Assembly (NCBI GenBank): GCA_902729315.2
Contig: LR746273.1
Coordinates: 5,616,001 to 5,680,000 of the forward strand
DNA: 64,000 bases
Reading direction: 5' to 3'
Source: Spirodela intermedia
Taxonomy: Eukaryota > Streptophyta > Magnoliopsida > Alismatales > Araceae
Part shown: piece after piece, positions 48,370 to 64,000 of the stretch
Layout of the letters: each line of letters opens with the position of its first letter
Numbering within the stretch: position 1 is the first letter of the stretch
Program-made: the position numbers and the translations under genes
Notes under the pieces: generated by a model
Told to the model about the DNA's origin: nothing
What the model saw: only the letters and a program-made list of their open reading frames with translations
Databases searched by the model: none

Positions 48370-49836
48370 CCATAGTTGTTTCCGCAGTGTTAGAGAGATA
48401 TTATACTTCAAAAGGAATTCATGTATGATATACTGATAAAAACACTACACCGTTGCAGAAGAACAGCTTACTTCACATGAGATGATAATTCTAATAGTTC
48501 CTTTCAATTCGGTTCATGTACTGACTGCACTTCCCTTTTTATCGAAAGAACTGTCCCACTCTCCCAAGTTTCAGGGTGTCCTCTCTCATCTCTCCCTTGT
48601 CTACCTTTCTAGTTATAATTTTCGAGTAGCCCCTGAAATGGAAAGGCTGTAGATGGACCCCCAAATGCTGTTTTCCCTGATTTTTCCCTAATTGTTTTCC
48701 CTAATTTTCTAATCTTACTGTTTGTAGGCATGTATTAAAAATTTGATAGCTATTTTTTAATCGCAGAGCTTGGTTGAAACCTTGTGAGCATTGGATGGAT
48801 TGCATCCTCATATTACAGGGCTTTCAATAATGTGATTATCTTGTTGAAGAGAAATAGCCCAATTTGTGTAACCTGTTGCGCTCCCTTATTAATCAGAAAT
48901 TTTGTCTAATTTTCATCTGTTACGTATATAATTTTAAAAAATGATGCCGCTTTATCTTTTTTAAGGCGTGATAGATGGACAGCTATTACTCCATCTGTGC
49001 ATGTCCCGAAAGCTTGTACTGTTTATCGTATGCTTCATTGGCCCAAATGATGGCTCTCGAATGGATAATGTTGGGGACATCATATCTCACTTTGCCAGCT
49101 CTCACAGATCTTATCATGCATCAGGTTTTGCATTATTGATATGTTGATAAGAAACACATATCGAGGGTACTTGATATTCTTCCGTAATCGTTTTGGTACC
49201 AAGTAGCAAATGTGAAGTTGTCATTTCTAATCGTAGTCCGATGCCATAATTGGCAAATGATCCGAGTTTTTCAATCAACAAAGATCAACTGCACATCATG
49301 AAGCATGTTCAGATTTAGAAAACTTCTTAGCCAATGGTTATGTGCATGTCGAGGCCAATGAATATAGTTCTTGGCACATCTTAGGGGACCATTTGCTAAA
49401 CCCAAAGTTCCAATGCTCAGAACTACAGTGAAATATACATTTGGATGTACCAAATATTTTCTATTCTTAGCTGGCAGATTATGTTCATGTTTCTCTAAGT
49501 TTTGATGATTCTTTGGCTCCTCAGTTGCTACATGCCACTTAATTTCATGTTTAGCAGAGAATTAAGTGGTATTTCCATAACCAGAAAAGAAAAATCGACA
49601 TCCAAAGCAGAAGATCAGAGAAAAATGCCGTCTGGGTCCTCTCATGGTGCTCACCAGGTAATATTTTTCTTGGTTAAATATGGTAAGTAAAGGCCTGCCT
49701 ACCAAGCGCAGTTATAAAGCATTCTATTTATTGCATGGTGAGATTACCCATATATGAAGAGACGAGTACAAACCTGCTCCCCCTGTCTTTCCTCCATTCC
49801 ATTTTCGGTTATTTTCTGTTCATGGTTCAGGGGAGC

Positions 49837-49882
<46 letters not shown>

Positions 49883-50674
49883 CCTTCGTCTTCCACGAGT
49901 GAATTAAGTGATCGCCCATCTTCCACCAACCAGGGAAGAAGAGGCCTGCCTCATCCGGTGACTCATAGTTTCCTGTCCTCCTCTCCTCCAGTATGAGGCC
50001 ACATCTCTTCTTCTCTTGCTTCACTCTGCTCCGCGTTGCACCGACCGGACTGGGTCAAGACGCCCCCCGCCATATAAAACTCTGCCCTCTCTAGAAATGC
50101 TCCTTTCCCTTCGGGGTAGACCTCTCGCCGGAGAAATGTGAGGGTTGACCGAGGTTTGCCCTGAAAGGGAGGGAACCGGTTGTCGGCTGGGGTAGACGAC
50201 TTTTCTTGTGTTCACCCTTCTCCGCGCTGACTCAGAAAATAACAGCTCTTGTCTCGGGGCGCCGTCGGGTTCATTTTTCGCCTATTTTAGTCAGCGGATT
50301 AGACCCATTAGAAAGAAAAAATCTTTGCGTCTGGGTCATCAAAACGGACGGGACAATGAATAGTTGGGTTATTAATCAGAGGGGGGGAGGGGTTGGTGAC
50401 TGCAATGGGTCCAGCTGTAATGGCCTCCCTCTTCCTCCTTCCGCCCTCCGTTCACTCCGTTCCTCCCTGAGTGGAAGGAACGGGGGCCGTCTGGACTCGG
50501 GCCCTCGTTTGATATGTAGGCGCCGGTGGGGGATCGCTGGTCTCGGCGAGAGGAGGTGTGGAAAGGGGAGGTTCGAGAAAAGTGGGAACTGGGTTCCTCC
50601 CCCTCTTACTCCTCCATCCCTGATTTGTCCGCTTGCTCGTCGTTTTTTCTTCTGAAGACCTCTGAGGAGGAAGA
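48370..50674. other. Intergenic; possible orphan exon at about 49500-49660; F-box promoter
   Basis: No complete gene is supported. At 49502-49690 an open frame ends at a good donor (CACCAG|GTAATA at 49658-49664), so it could be a non-coding or alternative exon of a neighbour, but no partner was found. 49900-50674 is GC-rich and likely the promoter and 5' UTR of the F-box/kelch gene. Confidence 0.45.
49841..49881. repeat. (GA)n microsatellite
   Basis: About 20 uninterrupted GA units, roughly 0.8 kb upstream of the F-box/kelch start codon. Confidence 0.97.
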
Positions 50675-53600
50675 ATGGAGGCGGCGGCCGAGGATCAGGG
50701 CCGCGGCGGCATGCAACGGCAAGGGGCCCGAGTTCAGGCGCCGCTGGTGAGCTCGCCCGTCTGTTTTTATCTCTTGTCACCGTGACTGTATGTCTTTTAT
50801 TCCTCTGATTCTCCTCCCGCAGAGGAAGAGGAGCATTGAAATCAGTCATCCAGAAGGTTGGGATATCATTTCGCTTTCTCGGGGCGATCGGTCGTTAGTG
50901 TGATAGCCGTGGAGTTTCTTGAAGATAATAGGGCACCCCCTTCCTCACAGCCCTTCACTGGTCATCTTCATCTTCCTTTTACGATTCATACAGGATGACA
51001 TCCCTCCTGGAATGAGAATCCCGGTTGAATGATCTTCCACAGCCTTCAATTTCTCGGAGAGGTTCCAGTTTTCTAGGGTTCTCTTGGTCGCCTGTTCTTC
51101 CTTCACTACTGGTGAATTGCTCCCTCAGAAAAGCTATGCCCCTGTCGATCCCCTTCAGTTCCTTATCCTCGATTCTCCTAATGTTTTGCAGATCCAACCC
51201 ACATACCCAGTTATGCATTCTTGTCTCTGCTCGTCTTCTCCTCGGATTCAGATGAATTTTATTAAAGATAATTCATCGTCTGGGGACCTTAAAAGATGGA
51301 TTTTGAGCTTGAGGTGGCCAAAATCCTGCGAAGATGGTGATATATAATTTATCTTCTGGCTCGGGTATCCATCGGCATGATGATTCTCCTTCCATTGATC
51401 TGTGATGGTTATTTTGCCCGCAATCTTTCTCAGATATTCTCAAGGAAACTTTCAACCGTGTGATTTTGTGCTGTCTTCATGTTCTGAGTTCAACCGTGTG
51501 CCTTCCTCAGATAGTCACCCTTTTCTTTTCTTTTTTTTTTGTTGGTATACTAAATTGTCTTCTGCCAGCTTCCTATTTACTAATCTTCTATTTAAAGAAA
51601 ACCTGGCAGTTTAGTTATCACTGCGCTGACTGTAGAGAGTTGCACCATGAATGCTCCAAGCCTCAGGAGAACTTCAGTGAGTGTGAGTAGCTTGGGGAAT
51701 CGGTAAGATCAGAGACGACGCCAAGATCCAATAAAGCCGGCTTATTATGTCCTAATATACATATACAGATGTATCTATATATATGCAGTGATTTACTACT
51801 AATATCCTCCTCTTCTTTCGACATTATTATAATTCCATTTCTTATATTTTCTGGACATCTAAAAACATGTTTGTATTCATTTCTAAACTTTAGACCCAGT
51901 CAGGGAGTGAACGGATATAGGAAAGGTTCAATTTACTGCTAATTAGGTGGCAAGTATCTATGATATGATAGCATTCGTATACTCTTCACCATTTATTCAT
52001 CTCTAGACGTTTCACAACTTTCTTACTATTTTTGACTGGCTAGAGACCCAGATAGGGAAGATGCAATCTACTGCTGTTTATATGCTTGGTGTTTGAGCCA
52101 AGAGTTGTGGGCTGAATAATTATACGAGGAAGTTTCAGCTCAAAGAATTGATCCCACTGCCTCTACTCAATGATTCATTTGAAGAAGTGTGAAGGCGTAA
52201 TAAACTCACTCACATTTTCCTCTCTGCTCCTGTTCACCTCAAGATCTCGGGTGAGTTTTCATCCATTGAAGGATGATGTCTGGTGCTGCAAAATTCATCT
52301 TAGGTGGATTCCCCTGTCTATTTTCTGAGTTCCTTTCTAGTTCATTTTGTGCTTGCTCTAAGTTCTTGTCAAGGGGATCAGGTGATCTCAATTCCGTGCT
52401 TTATGGCTGTAATCTGAAACTATTTCTTAAGGGGACATGGACTATTTTTTCCACTAGGTTCTGAGGCTTTGATTCATTTGCGTCTGATGATATCTCCATG
52501 GTTTATGGGGGGAATCGTAAAGTTTCCATTTTTCTTGTTCCATCTGTTCATATGATGCCGCCCATCTGTTCATCTGCAAGTTAACTCTGGGCAAATAAAA
52601 ATGGCAGGTTGACTCTGTATCATGCCGCTGTAGAGTCGATGCGAGCCTGAAGACCGTAGTCGGTGCCGGGAAGTTTGTCCCCGGAGCGAAGCTATGCCTC
52701 CAACCAGAGATCAAGCCCCAGGGGAGCAAGCCCAAGGCCTCCCGGCGAGACCGCCGGATGCAAGTGCCGCTCCTCCCCGGCCTCCCCGACGACCTTGGTG
52801 TTGCCTGCTTGATCCGGGTGCCCCGTGCCGACCACCAGAATCTCCGCCTGGTCTGCCGCCGTTGGTACCGCCTCCTCGCCGGGAACTTCTTCTACTCTCT
52901 CCGCAAGAGAGTTGGGCTGGCAGAGGAATGGGTCTACGTGATCAAGCGAGACCGCGATGGGAAGATCTCATGGAATGCCTTCGACCCAACTTACCAGATG
53001 TGGCAGCCGTTGCCGCCGCTCCCGAGGGAGTACTCGGAGGCTCTCGGCTTCGGCTGCGCTGTCCTCAATGGCTGCCATCTCTACTTGTTCGGCGGCAAGG
53101 ACCCGCTCAGGGGATCCATGCGGCGGGTCATCTTCTTCAACGCGCGCACCAATCGGTGGCACCGGGCGCCGGACATGCTGCGGCGGCGGCACTGCTTCGG
53201 CGCCTGCGTCATCAACAACCGCCTCTACATTGCCGGCGGGCACTGCGAGGGGTTCCAGCGGAGCCTGCGATCTGTGGAGGTGTATGATCCGGGCAAGAAC
53301 CGGTGGAGCTTCGCCACTGACATGAGCACGGCGATGGTGCCACTGATCGGCGTCGCGCACGATGGGAAGTGGTTCCTCAAAGGGCTCAGCTCCCACCGGC
53401 AGGTGATCAGCGAAGTCTACGTGCCAGCGGCGAACCGCTGGTCCCTGGTCAGCGAGGGGATGGTCTCCGGCTGGCGCAACCCGAGCATCTCCATGAACGG
53501 GCAGCTCTATGCTCTGGATTGCAAGGACGGCTGCAAGCTCAGGGTCTACGATGGCGCCAACGACTCGTGGCGGAAGTCTTTTGACAGCAAGCTCCACTTG

Positions 53601-53861
53601 GGTAGCTCCCGGGCCATGGAAGCAGCTGCCCTTGTGCCACTGAATGGGAAGCTCTGCATCATCCGCAACAATATGAGCATCACCACTGTGGACGTGTTCA
53701 AGGTGGGGAGCAGCAATTCGGCGGGGGAGAACGATGGAGTGTGGGAGACAGTCGCTGGGAAGGGCCAGTTGAGGACCTTCGTCACCAATTTGTGGTCGAC
53801 CATCGCTGGGAGGGGTGCCATGAGGAGCCACATCGTCCACTGCCAGGTCCTTCAGGCATGA
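50675..53861 (+). CDS. SAGL1: F-box/kelch-repeat protein, SAGL1-like (At1g55270 type)
   Basis: Two exons in phase 0: 50675-50746 (MEAAAEDQGRGG...VQAPL) and 52608-53861, 441 residues, close to the 434 of the Arabidopsis homologue. The join gives APL|VDSVSCRCRVDASLKTV, the conserved start of this subgroup, which would be missed if translation were taken from the Met at 52758. The F-box is at about residues 79-127 (LLPGLPDDLGVACLIRVPR...RLVCRRWYRLLAG). Kelch-type repeats follow, with GCHLYLFGGKDP and NRLYIAGGHCEG. Such proteins are substrate receptors of SCF ubiquitin ligases; the Arabidopsis homologue is linked to turnover of phenylpropanoid enzymes and wax control. Exon 2 is very GC-rich, the intron (1.86 kb) AT-rich. 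The next gene is convergent. Confidence 0.93.
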
Positions 53862-54932
53862 AATCCTCGAACAGATTACGTGGGGAGGTGCTGGTAGAAT
53901 CCGTGAGGTTGATCTAATAAATAACTGGTTGGAATTTTCCGCATAGAAATTCCCCCCATCCAGAGGCAGAGACCTCTTGTGGTACATATAGAAACTAGTT
54001 GTGGTCATTGCTCATCGATGTTGTAATCTGGGGGATGGGCAGAGGGAGAGAACTTTTTGGGCATTCAATCTGTTCTTACTGATGAAAAAAGATTAAAATT
54101 TTGTGATTTTTGGTTTCTGGGCAGGAACAAATCTCCCCTGGGTGATGAAAACAAGTAGCAGTACTAGTAGTAGAATCAAGATATGGAAACCCATAAAACT
54201 AATAAAGAACAATAGTACTACGCACTGGGGCAAGATAATCATATCGGATTTGTCATCATCTACGTCTAAATTCTGCAATAATCGTTCTAGAATCAGCGCA
54301 AAGGATTTGAGTACAGATGAAGCAACAGACAGTAATGGGTAGAACTCAAAGAGCGAACAGAATAAGCATTACATGATCAGCTAGCTGTTCACATGTCCCG
54401 GATTTAAGGAGGTGCCTCCTCTCCGCTTTTCCAATCCACAGTTCATTCAGTCAAACCACCAACCAAGCAAGTTATGACTAAAAACGTCAAAAGAGAAAGA
54501 AAAATGGTCATGATAAAAACTAAATTAGGAAATTTCTTGTATCCTCATTGTTGATCAGGAAGTAATGAATATTCCAAGACACGGAAATATGAAAAAAAAG
54601 AAAGGAAAAAAAACTCCTCTTACCATAGATGTCGCAGCCGCCACCCAAGATTAGAACCCAGATGGATAAAATGGCAAGACAAGAAGAAATTGTTAGTTCA
54701 ACAAAGCACAGCAATGTCAGTCTCTGCCAAGGCGGCAAACGTCCCCAGCATTGAAACTGAGGAGAACCCAAAAGAAGAAAAAAAATGGAGGGAAAACTGT
54801 TCCCTGACTGGAGAAAAAAAAAACCAAAAGAGGGCAGAGATGATCTTCTAGACTACTGAAATGGCGTGCTACCATCAAAATTATATCTCTCCAAGCGGAG
54901 AAAACTAGGTATTTGTAGTAAGGGGGGACAAG
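53862..54932. other. Convergent intergenic region, two 3' UTRs
   Basis: Lies between stop codons of the plus-strand F-box/kelch gene and the minus-strand helicase gene. No additional gene was supported. The sequence is AT-rich with A-runs at 54590-54610 and 54775-54830, which are T-runs on the helicase strand. Confidence 0.6.
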
Positions 54933-60889
<5,957 letters not shown>

Positions 60890-60947
60890 AACTAGGAGCT
60901 CCCTTCTCCAAAACCAAAAAACAACCCTAACAACACGGATTCCTGCA

Positions 60948-61163
60948 ACTAACAAAGCACAGAATTAACGGCTGAAAAATCCACATTTCCGTACATCTCG
61001 CAAAATACTATCCATGATGAACATAAGCGACTCGTAAAGGTATGGGCAGAAACAAAACAACGATCATAAGTGAACCAAAATATGATCCTGGCGCAGAGAA
61101 ACAAAAGCAACAAATGGGAGGAGGAAGACAAAGGGGGAGAGGCGCCACAAAAGTAGGGATTTA
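60948..61163 (-). other. Probable 5' UTR intron of the helicase gene
   Basis: The minus strand has a donor-like CCG|GTAAAT at about 61163 and an acceptor GTTGCAG at about 60948, just before the coding exon. Splice sites are inferred by eye. Confidence 0.5.
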
Positions 61164-61474
61164 CCCGGTAGCAGTGCTGTCCAATGAAACCCTAAAAGCC
61201 CGTCGGGATTATACGGTGGCCCTTGAGCAAAGGAAGCCAAAAAAGTAGAGACGCAGGTGCACACTTTCGATCTCCACCAAACAGCACCTAAGATGAAAAC
61301 CAAGAACCAAGAAGCCTCTCGTACAGGTCGCAGATGGAAGAAACGAAGGTGGAGGGAAAATGTCCTTCTCCCCACTCTTGCTGATTGCGGCAGCGACTTT
61401 ACTCACAGTGGGAGGAGACTCTCTCTCTCTCTCTCTCCAGTCACTCTATCCGTCTCCCACACTCTCTCACTCCG

Positions 61475-61479
<5 letters not shown>

Positions 61480-61556
<77 letters not shown>
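61480..61556. repeat. (CT)n microsatellite upstream of the helicase
   Basis: About 75 bp of nearly pure CT (GA on the helicase strand), with one interrupting T near the right end. Confidence 0.97.
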
Positions 61557-62320
61557 ATGTGTCTGTTGAGGACCGGTATTTATGACAACCGTCGATACGA
61601 GGTATTATATGAAAAGGACGCGCCAAAAAATTATTTATAATACAATAATAAACTAATATCTTGCAAAATCCTCCATCATTATTTATTAGCTCCCAATATT
61701 ATTTTAAACTCGTGGGTTTTAATCTAATGATTTATTCGTGTTAATTACAACTGTAGGCATCCCATCACAGGTCAAAAGCCCGATTTCCCGGCCCGTAAAA
61801 AAGAAGCCCGGAAAAAGAAAGGACTCTTTTACAATTTTTCCGCCCCACGTTGTTTGCGAGGAGATTTATATAATACATATGAGTGACGGCGAATTTTAAG
61901 GTGTAAATATATTGGAATAAGGGTTTTTTTTTATTTAGCTCGATTGGTGAGGACTTTCATATAAGAGTGGCGATGGTGGGCCTGCACGCAATCAGCCCAG
62001 AAAATGAGAAAACCGCCCGAAGGGAGAGGGACTTGGAATTCCGGGTCATTATTACATAATTAAGCAGCCGAATATTCTCAAGTGTAATTCATCTAAAAAT
62101 ATATTCTATTTATAATAAAATAACATACTAAATTTACGGAAATTACCACTTTGCACGAAGTCCAATATTTTAAGAATATTTATTGACGATAAGTTATTGT
62201 GCAACTAAATATAAACTCTTTTTTGTCATTATATATCTTTTTTATGTATATTAAGTTAACGTGAAACTTTAATTATTATTATGAACAACCATAATCTTCT
62301 CCTATCTCTCACCAAAATTC

Positions 62321-62321
<1 letters not shown>

Positions 62322-62352
<31 letters not shown>

Positions 62353-62362
62353 CTATATATAT
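62322..62362. repeat. Compound (CT)n(TA)n microsatellite
   Basis: CT run followed directly by TA run with one interruption, in AT-rich intergenic sequence. Confidence 0.9.
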
Positions 62363-62721
62363 ATCACTTGAGTGCCCTAGTTTTCATGATTTTCCTCCTC
62401 TTTTTTAGTCGGGTAACCTGTTTCGCGGAGGTGATCATAAGCAGCCTAAATATATGGTATTTTATTAAATTTTGAGTTATAATTTAGATAGCAAGATATT
62501 ATTTGATGACGTCATGTACGTACTTTGAGACCTGGGATTACTCGATTGGCTGACGTCGTCATATCGTTCGTCTGAAGTAGATATCCTAGAGCGTACGCAT
62601 CGCTCTGTATGCGTGCATGAGAGATTGTGAGCAAGGTTGTTTTGTCGTTATATGAAGGAAGCCCCCTCTCCACGTGTTATCATGGGCACGCTTACGCCCC
62701 CCCAACCCGGGTTCTCTGTTT

Positions 62722-62722
<1 letters not shown>

Positions 62723-62771
<49 letters not shown>
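62723..62771. repeat. (CT)n microsatellite in the PP2A leader
   Basis: About 49 bp of CT units, 180 bp upstream of the PP2A start codon, so probably within or next to the 5' UTR. Confidence 0.97.
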
Positions 62772-62773
<2 letters not shown>

Positions 62774-62951
62774 CGGGCAGTGCTGGACCACACCAGGCGG
62801 GAGGGTGGAGGGACTGGTGGGGAGCTTGGAGAGAGAGGTCGGGAGAGGAGGAGGATGCGCGCAGGGTGAGGAGGAGGCGCGGGCAGGGTTTGGTTTTCTC
62901 TCGGTTCTTGCGCGTGGCTGCTTGGTTCTCCATCGAATTCCCTGAGAAGAT

Positions 62952-63047
62952 ATGAGTTCGCCGGATTTGGTGCCTTCCGACTCCCACGGGGACGTCGGCG
63001 AGCAAATCTCACAGCTCATGCAGTGCAGGCCACTCTCGGAGAAGGAG
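62952..63047 (+). CDS. PP2AC: PP2A catalytic subunit, first exon only (gene runs off the window)
   Basis: 32 codons from ATG (62952): MSSPDLVPSDSHGDVGEQIS, then QLMQCRPLSEKE, ending at a GT donor in phase 0. The DxxxQISQLMQCxPLSExx pattern is the start of plant protein phosphatase 2A catalytic subunits of the PP2A-3/PP2A-4 group, and known members have an intron at or near this point. The metallophosphatase domain (GDIHGQ and following) is not in the window. The enzyme removes phosphate from Ser/Thr in cytosol and nucleus as part of a trimer with A and B subunits. A GC-rich leader with a (CT)n tract precedes it. Confidence 0.85.
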
Positions 63048-64000
63048 GTTTCGCTCATTCCCCAGTCCAGCCATTTTTTTCCCATTGTCTTGGTGACGGG
63101 GGCGGTTGCCCTATGTTTGAATAGGTGTTCATCCGACTGGGGTTTTCACATCGATTAGAGTGCGGAGAGCACGGATCAGCTCCTCTAATGGGTGGATCGG
63201 TGGCCATTTGGGCTCTGTGTTGCTTGAAGACGAGGTTTGTTACAAGTTGTCTGCCGTTGCTCCGTTGATCTGCGAATTGAGCCAGTCTAGACGAGTTAGG
63301 GTATCTGCTCTGACCCAAGGGGGTGGGAGGGTTTTTGTGTTAGTTGACTGCTTTTTGCGCCTTGTTATTCACCGGAAAGCACCGGATCTTATTTATCCTT
63401 TGATAGTATCTAATTCTCGGTTATTCAGTTCTGGTGTGACACGTTAACGATATTTGTGCAAAACTTTTTAGTAGATAAGATGATTTCTTAGCCATCTCAG
63501 ATTTGTGTCGATGTGAATTTTACCAACTTCTGTGCGGAACTTTGATTCTAAGACAGTTCGGGTGTATCCTATTTTTATGTCCAATAATCGAAGGGAGATT
63601 TATGTAGAATGAACAAAGATTATGAGAATTTCATCTTTGACATGTGCAGAACTTTTACGTTTTTTCCCATTTTTTCATTTTTCTATCCAGTGTAATTTTG
63701 ACACATTTCATGGGACAAATGAGACAACTTCTTAGAAACTACATGCCATTTTTTAACTCATTTTCGTTGAATGTCCCATGGTGCTTGTGCCTCCACAGCT
63801 CTGTCATATTTTTGGGGGTATGAAAGAAGGATAGTCCCATTCGAATTATGTGTTTATAGTGGAGAAAAAAATATATGCTGGTTATTAAACAACTGATTCA
63901 AATTCGTAGAACGGACGGATGATTGACCACATTTCCTCTCCCTGAGAGGAAATTGGCAATGATCCACATTTGGAGTACCTTTCGTTTTTACTTTTTCTTG
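63048..64000 (+). other. First intron of the PP2A gene (incomplete)
   Basis: T-rich sequence after the exon 1 donor with no recognisable second exon, so the first intron is longer than 950 bp. The ORF at 63160-63447 has no PP2A similarity. Confidence 0.65.

Larger units (their letters stand above)
61164..62700. promoter_or_regulatory. Intergenic between divergent helicase and PP2A genes
   Basis: Holds both promoters. 61164-61570 is the 5' UTR/promoter side of the helicase with a (CT)n tract. 61600-62500 is AT-rich with no gene. A CT/TA run lies at about 62322-62362. The small ORFs here are low-complexity. Confidence 0.5.

Noticed and set aside
52968-54008. 346-codon minus-strand ORF over the F-box/kelch gene
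   Set aside because: Antisense shadow in very GC-rich coding DNA; Arg/Pro/His-rich with no domain, while the plus strand is a clear F-box/kelch protein.
60890-60955. Upstream in-frame Met extending the helicase by 22 residues
   Set aside because: The extension does not look like the family start, and a splice acceptor lies in it; MSSWWGDS fits the family.
61257-61640. Ser-Leu repeat ORFs
   Set aside because: Translation of the (CT)n microsatellite upstream of the helicase.
62586-63085. Minus-strand Arg/Glu-repeat ORFs across the PP2A leader
   Set aside because: Frames through the (CT)n tract and antisense to PP2A exon 1.

Overview
The window is nuclear DNA of a flowering plant. The genes have spliced introns and plant-specific families, and the repeats are typical plant LTR retrotransposons and a plant L1-type LINE. 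Coding regions such as the glycosyltransferase and the F-box/kelch gene are very GC-rich at third positions inside AT-rich surroundings. That hints at a monocot, but this is an inference and the species cannot be named from the sequence.

Left half (1-30 kb) is repeat-dominated. Three minus-strand copies of one LTR-retrotransposon family share a primer-binding site that matches the 3' end of tRNA-Asp: a strongly decayed copy at 1-2640, a nearly complete gag-only (TR-GAG-like) element at 14696-22270, and a large diverged LTR at about 25807-28080. The last appears to be nested inside a decayed plus-strand Ty1/copia element (22573-24770 and 28490-29225). A decayed LINE with ORF1, endonuclease, reverse transcriptase and RNase H fills 2.9-9.8 kb. 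A plus-strand retroelement tail with polypurine tract and LTR start lies at 10.4-12.0 kb, and a deleted minus-strand copia copy with one LTR at 29250-30058. The only intact gene here is a single-exon flavonoid/anthocyanidin 3-O-glycosyltransferase-like gene (12081-13475), lying just downstream of retroelement sequence.

Right half (30-64 kb) is gene-rich. In order: an uncharacterised plant protein (minus, 30239-35836); a DUF1336/EDR2_C protein of the CW14 type with an acylation-type N-terminus (plus, 36681-44157), divergent from it; a UBE2T-like ubiquitin-conjugating enzyme of the UBC37 type (plus, 46707-48369); an F-box/kelch protein of the SAGL1 type (plus, 50675-53861); a DDX3/Ded1-type DEAD-box RNA helicase (minus, 54933-60889), convergent with it; and the first exon of a PP2A catalytic subunit (plus, 62952-63047) whose remainder lies beyond the window. 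I could assign exon chains that keep phase throughout for these genes. Exceptions are one donor in the first gene and one in the E2 gene, where I give alternatives. Several promoters carry long GA/CT microsatellites.

The genes do not form an obvious pathway. Thematically the glycosyltransferase (flavonoid decoration) and the SAGL1-type F-box protein (phenylpropanoid control in Arabidopsis) touch related metabolism but lie about 37 kb apart. The most unusual signals are an snRNA-type promoter-like module (USE plus TATA-like box about 23-25 nt apart) repeated in three LTRs in front of a GC-rich block and a T-run, transition-type decay of the leftmost element, an in-frame stop-free 114-bp intron in the E2 gene, and a phase-proven GC-AG intron in the DUF1336 gene.
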